Made by a program: the position numbers and the translations under genes. Below the pieces are notes generated by a model. That model searched no databases. It had not been told where the DNA came from and saw nothing but the letters and a program-made list of their open reading frames with translations. A DNA stretch of 64,000 nucleotides from contig CM021314.1 of NCBI GenBank assembly GCA_010645155.1, positions 7,708,217 to 7,772,216 of the forward strand, given 5' to 3'. This stretch comes from Tigriopus japonicus. Its lineage: Eukaryota; Arthropoda; Copepoda; Harpacticoida; Harpacticidae. Position 1 is the stretch's first letter. Each line of letters starts with the position of its first letter. Shown piece by piece: positions 25,001-32,448 of the stretch.

Positions 25001-28000
25001 ATCGTTTTTGACTAAAGAGAGCATGGTGCAATCACAGACCTTTCCTTTTAGACTCATGCCTCTGAACAATGAGTTAGCCTTACAATAGTGCTTCCTAACT
25101 GAAAATGGTTCAGAGTCCCTTTGAGTTTGATCATTCTTTGCATTGCAGTATATAACAAATTCACATGATTCGTCAAAATCTTATGAAACGTATCTCTGAG
25201 CAATTTTGAATGGTTCAGGGTTGTTGCATGGTCAGGCAATGGGCACAGATTAGGGATAAAATGAAGAAATTTCACAGGCTTGGACCGACATCCGCACTAT
25301 CCTATTTGCTTGCAAGTTAGAACCTCGACGAAGTAACCGAGTTACAAGGCATAAAGGTTCAGTGAAATAGTAGCTTGTCCTTGAGATTCACGAACTCTTT
25401 TCTGAACCAAAATGTTTCTGCTCATTGAAGGAGAGGGTTAGAATTTGTCACCTCCGGCTGATTTGGAATGTCTTCTGCTCAATAATTGTGGCAAATCTGA
25501 GCGGCTAAACAAACAAAAATGTTGGCTGTTGAGGGTCCATTCAGTCGGTGGGTCGAGGGTCTTAATCTTTTATCAGATCGGACCTTTCGCATGAACGAGT
25601 GCCATAAATCAACACTCCAATGAACGCTCTCCTGGACCGCAGCAATCAACTTTAAAGACACAATCAATGGTACAAAGTTTGGGCAAGTTTGTGTCTAGCT
25701 TTATTGCCACTGTTTGTACAAATGAGAAGGATTCGTTATCCACATTTTTGCACAATTCGAGACCATCCCTCTAACTAGTATTAGGCTTTATGTTACCACA
25801 CCTAATTCGAAAAGCGAGAGTATAGCAAAATCAAGTCAGAGCAACGATAGTTGAGTATATACTTGCCCCGACTTCTGTGTTTGAAACACAACAGCTGTCG
25901 CGAGTAAATACTCAACTATCGTTAATCTGACTTGATTTTGCTATACTCTCGTTTTTGAATTGGATGCGGTAACATGCGGCCTAATATTATTTACTTGCTT
26001 CAATGGCAAAGATGTAGTGTGTAGGAAGGTAGATTGGTTGGATAGTTGGATGGTTGGTTGGATGGTTGGAAGACAGGCAGGCGGTGTCGCCAGACCCCCG
26101 GAGAGCTTGCGGAGATTCAGACAAAATATAAATCTCTTGCTCTTTTCCTCACCAAAGCAGTCATCTGGTCTACAGTATAATGAGAATTGACGCCCTTCGC
26201 TTCTTTCCATTTGCCACCTTATTTGTCGATTTTCACAGGTCGCATCCAATATTAATCACGAGAGAACGTTCTCGAGGTTAGAACTGGAAATCTTGAAGAA
26301 AAAAAAGAATCTTCCCAGGTTTCCTTCAGAGCCCATAATGATGGCGATGAGAAGATGGATGGGAGGCGAGTGTTGAATTCTGGTCAGAATTGGGGACTTA
26401 ATTCAACCTGTAATTACAACATCTCATGTCGGCTCCCAAGGCTCTACACGAACACCAACACTGCCACCATCAGCTAAACCAACCACACTTTCGATTGAGA
26501 GCGAATTCTTGGGACGTTCTAGCACTATTTGTCAGATCCCTTGGTAAGGCGCGAATTACAGGGCTACAGGAGACAATTATTGATTTGGTCGAGTGTTGAC
26601 CCGGTTCTAATGACACGTTTGCACTGGTCATCTTCCTGAGAAATTCATTTTTCAGCCACTCCAAAATGGCAGTGATCGACCACAAAATGTGCACATGGCC
26701 GTAGTTGGCATGTGCGTCTCTGGTCATTGGAAACCATCTCTAACGGACCTCTGGCACGTCAAATACGAACTTTTTTGATCGCTTTTGGTTTGCAAACAGA
26801 AACCGTGTGGTCTTAGGCACCCCCTTATTGGTCTGGACAGCTAATCCGATCCAAGGTACCTGGGGAGGTTTCCAAATATAAACACAAATCCGTGGAAGTT
26901 ATCCAAACAGAAAACCCCCTCTAATTGGCTCGTGATTAATTATCTATTCTTCTTGGATTTAAGACAAAAGGTCATCGGCTCATGCTAGAAGTAGAGCCGG
27001 TCAGCTCGAGCTGAGCTCGTCGGCACAACAACGGCGAAACACCACAATCTTTTAAGGGTCCAGTGTGAGATTTCGCTGCTCGTCTCATTGTGTTCTTGGT
27101 CGGAAGGGCTCTGATGTGTCGTGTAGCCGAGTCCCATCGAGGTTTTGTCACACAGCAGGAAGTTTCTCATCCCCTTGAGCCGAAAATAGCCATTTCGGGG
27201 GATCCGAGTCGAGGAATGCACAAGGGAATGCGACACCACAACACAAAACACAGTTGAGGCAATTTAATTTCGAGAACAGGTACCATAACAAATCGAAATT
27301 TTTCCTCCAATGCCCCTGACTGACTTTCCCAAGGTCTATCCATCATCCATCTAAGCACATTGAATGACCATGACCAAAGACCATTTAGAATTGGACTAGG
27401 AGTCAGAAATTCGAGAATAAAAAAAGTTTCCTACTTTACTTGTTTCTACCATTTCGACAGTTGGTCAACGAGAGAGCGAGCCCCTTTTGTTCGATATCGC
27501 CAAATAAGCCTACAATATACTGATGTTGTCTAAATGATTCTTCCACAAACCCCACGTTCACTTTCATCTGAAGGGAAAGCCTGGATTCTCGAGCAAAGCC
27601 ATGGATTAGGACTCATCATAGACTCGTTTTGGGGTCGTTTGAAATGGGGGGCTAACGGCATCTCCCTCAAACACCTGTCTCACCGCTTCTTTGGAATGAA
27701 ACACATTCCATAATGCACCAAAATCAAACCGTTTCATTTCAAACAGAACATAATTCCTTGTTTTTTGGAGGTTAGAATATGTATATAAATTTAATTGTGA
27801 ATGATTCCCTTTCCCTTTGATAAGTCAATGTTGCAACTTTCGATTGAGGATTTTTTTTTGTTTGAGTGTCGTGGCAAAAAAGTTTCAGCACCAACAGACG
27901 GTAGGATTGCATATGATTAATTTTTGTAATTACTCACGAGCCACGAGTCACTTTGGCTCACAAAATGACTTGGTACTCGAATCCTAGGAGTCTTTTGGGC

Positions 28001-30988
28001 CAACATTCGATCCCAAAACAACTCCAGAGTCTTTACATCTAAAAACATAATTAAAAGGCAATGGGGCATGCACAGAGGTGGTTCAAGTGAGCGCTGTAAA
28101 TCATGTCGCACGGTACTGAAAAAATCATCAAGTTTCCATGGATTTTTTATTTTATTTTGCGACATCAAAAATCTATATCATTTGTTTGGGAATTTGAGTT
28201 TTGATATACCCGGAACGTTTTTTCGCTTTTTTGGGCCAAAAATGAACCGGTTAAACTCAAATAACTCAGCAGATGAGCAACATATTTTCAAGCAATTTCG
28301 ATTCGAAGGGTATCTAAAAGCTGCTCTAAAAGTGTACTGACTAGATTTTCAAAAAATAATTTATTTAATAGGTTGTTAGGTAAATAACTTTTAATCTAGA
28401 CCTGACTTTGAGAAACTCAGAAAATCAAAGTTGTTCCTCTTGGTTTCCTGAGTCTGAATCACTTTTCATAGTGTTTGGGAATTTCCACACAAACTTGATA
28501 TAATTTTATCAGTACCGTGGTCGCCAGTGGCAAAACAGGGCCGTTGGCTGTGCTTAGTTGCTCGGCCCATTTTGCCAAATGCAAGTTTGTTGTCATTTAA
28601 GCATCCATTCAATGAGTCTAGGTCCCAGGAAATGATCGCTATTTTACATTTATATACCTCAGCTTACACCTAGTTGGTGCTCAGTTTCTGAGGAAAAAAA
28701 TGAGACATATAAAATCGTACATTCCTAGAAAGAAGCAATAAAAACTATTTTTACTGCTCTTTTTTCATTTCTTTTCATAGGAAACATTTTTAAAAATTGA
28801 TATGATTCTTAGGAATCAACTGAACAAACATGCTTCTACAATTTATATTTTGGATCATTGTTTAGTCCAATCTTTGCAGCAGCAGAAGCCTTGCTTATGA
28901 GCTTTTTTATTCAATCACCCTGGAAGTTAATTTAGCATATTATTGACCAAACTCCGGCCAAGGCATCTTAACGTAAAATATCGATCATTTCCGTGAACCT
29001 AGATTCTTTGTGTACACGCTAAAATAGAAATGACTTGGATTTGCCAAAATGGGCTGAGCAACTCAGCACAGCCAACGACCCTGTTTTACCGCAGCGGTAT
29101 GATTTCAAACACTCACTTGACCAGCCCTTGTGTATGCCCCATTGTATTGTTTCTTTGATCTGACCCTTGGCTGTAATATTACACAGGACCCACTGTACGT
29201 CAGGACGAATTTCAAAAATACACACTGGGTCCGATCATTGTACTAAATTGTGAGGTTTTTGCAACAAATGTATTGTTCCGTTGAATTTTCATTGTACTAA
29301 TCGGACCCAGTGTGTATTTTGAAAGTAATCCTGGCTTGAGCCATCCTTGTATTACATAAAAGGTATAATGTATAATTGCTATTTACTTACGAGACATAAA
29401 AGAGATTAGCAAGTGCTTTTAAATTAAAATAGCTTTGGATAACATTGCCACGGTGGTCAGATTCAGTCCTTCTGGAGCTTCTTGAAACACTGAGTAATTG
29501 ATTTAAAAAGACTTTGAAAACAAAGTTTGGGATTGATTTAATACTCGTTTGTTGGCATGACTGTTTTAAATAGGTAAACCTTTTTTTTTTGATGAGGTGA
29601 ATGATTTGTTAACGATTTGAAGACAACCCGAATCCTAACAAATGACCCAACCCAAGTCATATTGCCCCGCTAAAGGGTTGCTTTACCCTAGTAAAGTTAC
29701 TCTAACCCTGGAACATCTCTATGGCCAACTTACCTCGTTCAAGGGGACCTTGAAAGCGATGAAGGGCGTGTTGGGGATTTGTTGGCCAATCGGAGAATAA
29801 CACTCCCATCTGGAACAAAAGTAATCTTTAAACGATACAGAGGGCGCTCTCAGGTATTTCATGAACCAATTTTAGCGCCATCTCGCGGTGAAAGAACGTC
29901 ATTTATTGTCCATGGAATTGCATTTTTTGTGAAAAGTTATTGACATCATGATTCAATTAACGCCGTCAAATTAGGTGGTGGTTCTCAATTCGGTAGGAAA
30001 ATGTCCGCCATCCCCAATGCAAGAAATGCTAACCCGCCCATCGGGTCGAATGGTCACCCAAGTGATGGAACCGTTCATCAAACTCATCCGGAGCCAAGCT
30101 TCCGGGGGCAATTGCAAGCATCGGCAAGCGAAATACCGAATCACATTGGCATGACACACCATTAACTCATAGGAATCCGCCGTTTGATCCGGACGCGCCC
30201 GATGGAAATATTTGCGAAATCCCGCCTCAATTCGAGCCCCACTAGCGAAAAAATCCAATTGCGGATGCCAACGCGATTCCGGTTCCGGCGGGAAAGGTCC
30301 GCCTTCTCTTAACATATCATCGGGCTCGCCCAAAACCACGTTTTCGGGCAAATGTTGGGCGATCAAATCGCCCGTTTCCATAGCTCGCGTCATCGATGAG
30401 CGAATCAAACGTTGAAAGGGCAAATTTAATTGGGCCAATCGGAGGCCCGTGGCCTCGGCTTGTTTCCGGCCCAAATCCGTCAATTTCCGCTCATGATCGG
30501 CCTGGCCTTTAAGGTTATATTGGCCATGACGAATCAGCAATAAATGACGAGAAGCTTTGGGTTTGGGATCGTCTTCGGAAACGGGTTTCCGACCGTCCCA
30601 ATTATCGTCCCATTGAGAAGGTCGGAATCGCATGCGTTGCGGATCCAAATGAGGCGGAACTGCATGGGGATCCTCGGCGAGAATCCGCCTCAAGAGGCGC
30701 GGTTGAGGCTCACGACGAACCTGATCCAGCGTTAGCAACGAGATGGATCCCAATCCCGCCCATCCCAGGGATCGACAAAGGGCGGAGCGCATTATGGTCG
30801 AGGGTGGAACGAATCGGAGGAAGTGAAGGGCCTGAAAAGCGAGTAGAGAATGAGGAGCGGCCATATTGAATCATTCCGTCGAGGTTAAAAGTTGGTCAGC
30901 TTTGGACTAATCGCTCATCAAACCCTTCACCATCCTCAGCCTTTTTCTACAGGGTCACTCACCTTTCAGGGACACCTTTGCGGCCCAT
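13094..30988 (-). CDS. DUSP11: DUSP11/PIR1 RNA 5'-triphosphatase (dual-specificity phosphatase family), nine exons
   Basis: Minus-strand exons in order: 30963-30988, 29734-29809, 15798-15852, 15482-15728, 15383-15423, 14501-14608, 14275-14412, 14051-14202, 13094-13792. All junctions are GT-AG and all phases agree, giving 513 residues. Family marks seen: [12 protein letters not shown] and [10 protein letters not shown] (exons 1-2), [12 protein letters not shown] (exon 4), the catalytic loop [10 protein letters not shown] with Cys156 and Arg162, then GYLICRYLI, and [12 protein letters not shown] near 189-200. DUSP11 removes beta and gamma phosphates from 5'-triphosphate RNAs in the nucleus. Residues 282-513 (last exon) are an extra disordered tail: first a Q/Y-rich part (YYQAQAYY), then repeats of the type RPYLPR...DFS. 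Introns 1 and 2 contain PGAM5 and RARS2. The two outer exons are inferred from motif and phase; the remote first exon is the least certain. Confidence 0.85.
15273..15352 (+). tRNA. tRNA-Leu (anticodon UAG)
   Basis: An 80-nt type II tRNA. The acceptor stem GGCAGCG pairs with CGCTGTC (one G-U), followed by discriminator A. The D arm carries TGGCCGAGTGGTCTAAGGCG (A box), the anticodon stem CTGGT/ACCAG encloses the loop TTTAGGC with anticodon TAG, a short extra arm (TCCGAAAGGGC) follows, and the T arm has GGTTCGAATCC (B box). It lies on the plus strand inside a DUSP11 intron (14609-15382), ending 30 bases from the 5' splice site of the 41-nt exon on the other strand. Confidence 0.95.
15853..16715. 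other. DUSP11 intron 2, part without other genes
   Basis: Sequence between DUSP11 exon 3 and the 3' end of RARS2. Only short ORFs are present. No repeats or RNA genes were recognised. Confidence 0.5.
16716..16721 (-). terminator. Poly(A) signal of RARS2
   Basis: TTTATT on the plus strand is AATAAA on the minus strand, 39 bases after the RARS2 stop codon. Confidence 0.6.
16761..18641 (-). CDS. RARS2: Probable mitochondrial arginyl-tRNA synthetase
   Basis: A single uninterrupted frame of 626 residues from the ATG at 18641. The frame continues 12 codons further upstream without an ATG, so this methionine is the natural start; it begins [17 protein letters not shown], a basic, hydroxyl-rich leader that fits mitochondrial import. 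Class I synthetase marks are present: [17 protein letters not shown] (HIGH at about 175-178), [12 protein letters not shown], and the KMSKS-loop variant KMSSRKG at about 420-426, with an arginyl-type anticodon-binding C-terminal domain ([14 protein letters not shown], ending LGIRVLNQM). It charges mitochondrial tRNA-Arg. Human RARS2 is about 578 residues; the extra length is at the N terminus. The gene lies on the same strand inside DUSP11 intron 2, has no introns of its own in the coding part, and has its own AATAAA. A TTTTTAG acceptor-like site just upstream of the ATG suggests a spliced 5' untranslated exon. Confidence 0.92.
   Translation of the reverse strand: MAARYRSLIATRLRQVLTDNGKCQNESKVPSVRGLISKLVLTPCEKRSSFSIRVPCASVLEMDPESFSSSSLTPYSQTMSRIVEKFETDRHLPEIVLVNDPETIPKPLNKKGKLVPSPGPSLIIRLPTLEFTKDVLHVALKVRCKDWRRNGLFPKESPLKVVVEFSSPNVAKPFHIGHLRSTIMGHFCANIYEAVGHDVTRLNWLGDWGTQFGYISAGLKDSNLDINQVQSESDPIYSLYQIYVEANRKSETDPKFASLVHECTEKLEKSDPELMKQWSIVRQVTIESLEKMYARLGVYFHEYHGESMYRNQTNQEVLDLMRSRNLLEDRDGKQVIPLTIGKNQLERDVTILKTDGSSLYITRDIAAAIDRAQKYDFDRMLYVVENGQSEHFLHLFSILEKLGFPWSDRLEHVKFGRISKMSSRKGTAVFLSDILDEAKDRVREQRELSPNTRDVLDSDQVLDILGTTAVIVNDFASKRLQNYDFTWERAVKSTGTSGIRLQYTHCRLFSLISKENHTTSSLLEVFEDHPGFLTGQLTEKEAQNLLWRIAVFDEAVRDAYVHLEPNVLLRYLFSLCSDVSKALTCLSVQNAESDAQRLARLCLFGAAKSVLKEGLEILGIRVLNQM
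18642..20964. other. DUSP11 intron 2, RARS2 upstream region
   Basis: Contains the presumed RARS2 promoter and 5' untranslated region. Short ORFs on both strands have no recognisable features. A CATAATCATCATAATC simple run lies near 20893-20918. Confidence 0.45.
20965..22091 (+). CDS. Unrecognised two-exon protein gene inside DUSP11 intron 2
   Basis: Exon 1 20965-21204 and exon 2 21738-22091 join in phase 0 (donor ACG|GTAAAC, acceptor CCCCTTTTCAG|ACA), giving 197 residues, followed 73 bases later by AATAAA (22165-22170). The N-terminal part ([20 protein letters not shown]) is predicted helical; a low-complexity SEKGSSST stretch meets the junction. The C-terminal half begins with a basic region ([22 protein letters not shown]) and ends with an ordered-looking part ([35 protein letters not shown]). 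I do not recognise a family. The frame is closed a few codons upstream of the ATG, but an upstream exon cannot be excluded. It lies antisense to DUSP11, in its intron. Splice phase plus a poly(A) signal are the main support. Confidence 0.5.
22165..22170 (+). terminator. Poly(A) signal of the two-exon plus-strand gene
   Basis: AATAAA, 73 bases after the stop codon at 22089-22091. Confidence 0.5.
22171..25777. other. DUSP11 intron 2, gene-free stretch with a dispersed 25-bp motif
   Basis: AT-rich intronic DNA without coding potential that I can support. Three similar copies of a word close to CGAAGTAACTGAGCCACAAG occur at 24201-24230, 24955-24987 and 25329-25355, all on the plus strand. Confidence 0.45.
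25779..25987. repeat. 209-bp near-perfect palindrome (MITE-like hairpin)
   Basis: Two arms of about 104 bases meet without a spacer at position 25883 (TGTGTTT-G-AAACACA). Shared arm words include TATTAGGC, ATGTTACC, CGAGAGTATAGCAAAATC, AAGTCAGA and AACGATAGTTGAGTAT. Mismatches are mostly single bases. No ORF is present. The structure fits a foldback or miniature inverted-repeat element; no clear target-site duplication was found. Confidence 0.85.
25988..28056. other. DUSP11 intron 2, gene-free stretch
   Basis: Holds a short simple repeat of TTGGATGG-type words at about 26033-26070. Otherwise only short ORFs without family features. I see no RNA genes or element ends here. Confidence 0.45.
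28057..28600 (+). repeat. Older interspersed repeat, split by a transposon
   Basis: The segments 28057-28104 and 28524-28600 together match, in reverse complement, the uninterrupted sequence at about 29030-29165. Shared words are CAATGGGGCAT, CAAGTGAG, AAATCAT, AAAACAGGG, GTTGGCTGTGCT and CCCATTTTG. The 28109-28519 element sits in the middle, so this copy was present first. Confidence 0.65.
28109..28519. mobile_element. Miniature DNA transposon with CACGGTACTG ends (Chapaev-like)
   Basis: The left end CACGGTACTGAAAAAATCAT and the right end, read inward on the other strand, CACGGTACTGATAAAATTAT form terminal inverted repeats of about 26 bases, continuing to ATCAAGTTT. The flanking GTCG on both sides (28105-28108 and 28520-28523) is a 4-bp target-site duplication. 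Ends that begin CAC with a 4-bp duplication are known for the Chapaev branch of the CMC superfamily; that assignment is inference. The 411-bp body has no transposase frame, so the copy is non-autonomous. Confidence 0.75.
29030..29165 (-). repeat. Second, inverted copy of the interspersed repeat
   Basis: Reverse complement matches the two halves of the repeat at 28057-28104 and 28524-28600, without the 411-bp insertion. It gives the pre-insertion state for comparison. Confidence 0.65.
29210..29324. repeat. Short hairpin-forming inverted repeat
   Basis: Arms of about 25 bases, with AATACACACTGGGTCCGAT on the left (from 29210) and the complement on the right (to 29324), enclose a 64-bp AT-rich spacer. 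The spacer is bounded by a direct copy of CATTGTACTAA. This looks like a small MITE or the eroded end of a larger element. Confidence 0.65.
29325..29733. other. DUSP11 intron 2, first part after exon 2
   Basis: AT-rich intron sequence with a T10 run near 29581-29590. No gene or element is recognised. Confidence 0.45.
29902..29907 (-). terminator. Poly(A) signal of PGAM5
   Basis: TTTATT on the plus strand is AATAAA on the minus strand, 63 bases after the PGAM5 stop codon and still inside DUSP11 intron 1. Confidence 0.6.
29971..30864 (-). CDS. PGAM5: PGAM5 mitochondrial Ser/Thr protein phosphatase
   Basis: One uninterrupted frame of 297 residues (human about 289). The N-terminal 45 residues are hydrophobic and basic (membrane anchor / mitochondrial targeting). 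WDDNWD at 85-90 matches the conserved WDxNWD oligomerisation motif of PGAM5. The histidine phosphatase core shows [13 protein letters not shown] with catalytic His113, a [10 protein letters not shown] segment near 156-165, [10 protein letters not shown] near 186-195, and a second His in [10 protein letters not shown] (His238). It dephosphorylates proteins at the mitochondrial membrane and acts in mitochondrial dynamics and cell death. It lies within DUSP11 intron 1 on the same strand, has no intron in its coding part, carries its own poly(A) signal, and its GC content is visibly higher than its surroundings. Its presence as one clean frame argues for a working gene. Confidence 0.94.
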   Translation of the reverse strand: MAAPHSLLAFQALHFLRFVPPSTIMRSALCRSLGWAGLGSISLLTLDQVRREPQPRLLRRILAEDPHAVPPHLDPQRMRFRPSQWDDNWDGRKPVSEDDPKPKASRHLLLIRHGQYNLKGQADHERKLTDLGRKQAEATGLRLAQLNLPFQRLIRSSMTRAMETGDLIAQHLPENVVLGEPDDMLREGGPFPPEPESRWHPQLDFFASGARIEAGFRKYFHRARPDQTADSYELMVCHANVIRYFACRCLQLPPEAWLRMSLMNGSITWVTIRPDGRVSISCIGDGGHFPTELRTTT

Positions 30989-32448
30989 TCACTCGGAATC
31001 GAGGGTCGGACCACTCAATGGGCGGAGAATGGGAGAAGAAGAGGCGGTCCAAGAACGACAAAATGCAAGAAATCTCCGAGATCTCCACAGCGGATAAGTT
31101 TCAGGCAGGTTTTGGGTAGGGTTGAGACAGAGTTCATCCTAGAAGAGTCGACGAGCTCGACCGCGAAACGCGCTTATGAATGATGAATGTGGTTTAGTGG
31201 CCAATGCATAGAGCTAAAACCAGGGCCTCTTTGGTAATGGGAACGATGATTTAGACGTAGGGTTAAAAGAGTTTGTTCATCAAGAAATTGCGCAAGCCCA
31301 TGTTCAAGTTAATAGAAAACGATTAGAGTTCTCAAGCTCTAGGACGAAGTTAAAATTTCGCTCTACCTGGCATTTGCATAGCGCTTTTTGAGATTTAATG
31401 TTTATCTTCAAAAGCTTCCTAAATGATCTTTAGACATTTTTGGGATTCTTTATTTTCAACGAAAGGTCAATCAAGTTCGTGGAAATTGCAAAATCCCCTT
31501 GTCTTAATTTTGTTCTTAACAAAACAGTTCAAGTTTCTTGAGGGGCAAAAGTGGCAACTTGGCTTTGAACTCACGTAAACGCGCTTTTTTTCTTGCATAC
31601 AAAAAAAACCTCTTGCCAGTTTGGCATTAGTTGGTTTGATTTCGGTGAGCAATTTTTTTTTCTTACCTCCTCTACAAAAAGTTGTAAGGTTATTGGAATT
31701 TTGCACTTGGAGATGGAAACGGCTCAGGTCTCAGGACTGGTGATATGCCCTTGTTAGGTGTCCACCAAATCAAGTTGGCAATGTTTAAAAATCAAGTCAA
31801 CTAACATTATTCCAGAAAAAGAAACGAATTCAGACTCTGTCAGAGCCTTAACTACGAATTTGCATTTGTATTTGTTGGATGTTAATCCAACACCACAATG
31901 CAATAATTAAGGAGTTTCAGTGCGAAAAAAATGGGTATGTACGTAGAAAAAATAATTGAATATGCAATCCAACAAAATTAACCGACATACATCCATTTCA
32001 ACTGGAAAACGCAAATCCATTCTGATAAGATGTGGGCATTCCTGCCCGGACTCGAAAGAGCCGCCTTATCATTAGGAACTTGTGTTGTTATTTAACAGAC
32101 AGACACACATGTTCAAGCTCAGCGTGACTGTCAACCAGCGGAGCAACTTATTTTACGCGTTGTCTAACCCATTTACCCAGTCGTAAATACTTCGCATTAG
32201 CTCAAAAACAATTCTATAAACTTTTCATTCATCCATAATTATCTTTTTCATCAAAATTGTCGGTTTCCTTCAAGGAAGCAAAGAATTATGAAATAAAATC
32301 GAGCGGCAAATGGAGGCACATTGGTGGTCGGACGTGATCAAGCATGACAAGTTGTTAAACGATGAAATCATTGATGTAGAACTAGTAAATTTCCATTTTC
32401 AAGCGGTTCATGATTTTCAGCCGTTCAATCAAGTGATCGGTGTTCAAG
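30989..32448. other. Region between DUSP11 and SEPSECS start codons
   Basis: The two genes are divergent, so this 1.46-kb stretch should hold both promoters and 5' untranslated regions. The first 150 bases next to DUSP11 are GC-richer. I could not pick out a TATA box or other core element with confidence. Confidence 0.45.

Noticed and set aside
27003..27018. Short palindrome CAGCTCGAGCTG-like
   Set aside because: Too short to be distinguished from chance; no neighbouring structure.
28068..28340. 90-codon ORF crossing the CACGGTACTG element boundary
   Set aside because: It spans a transposon junction and has no motif; chance ORF.
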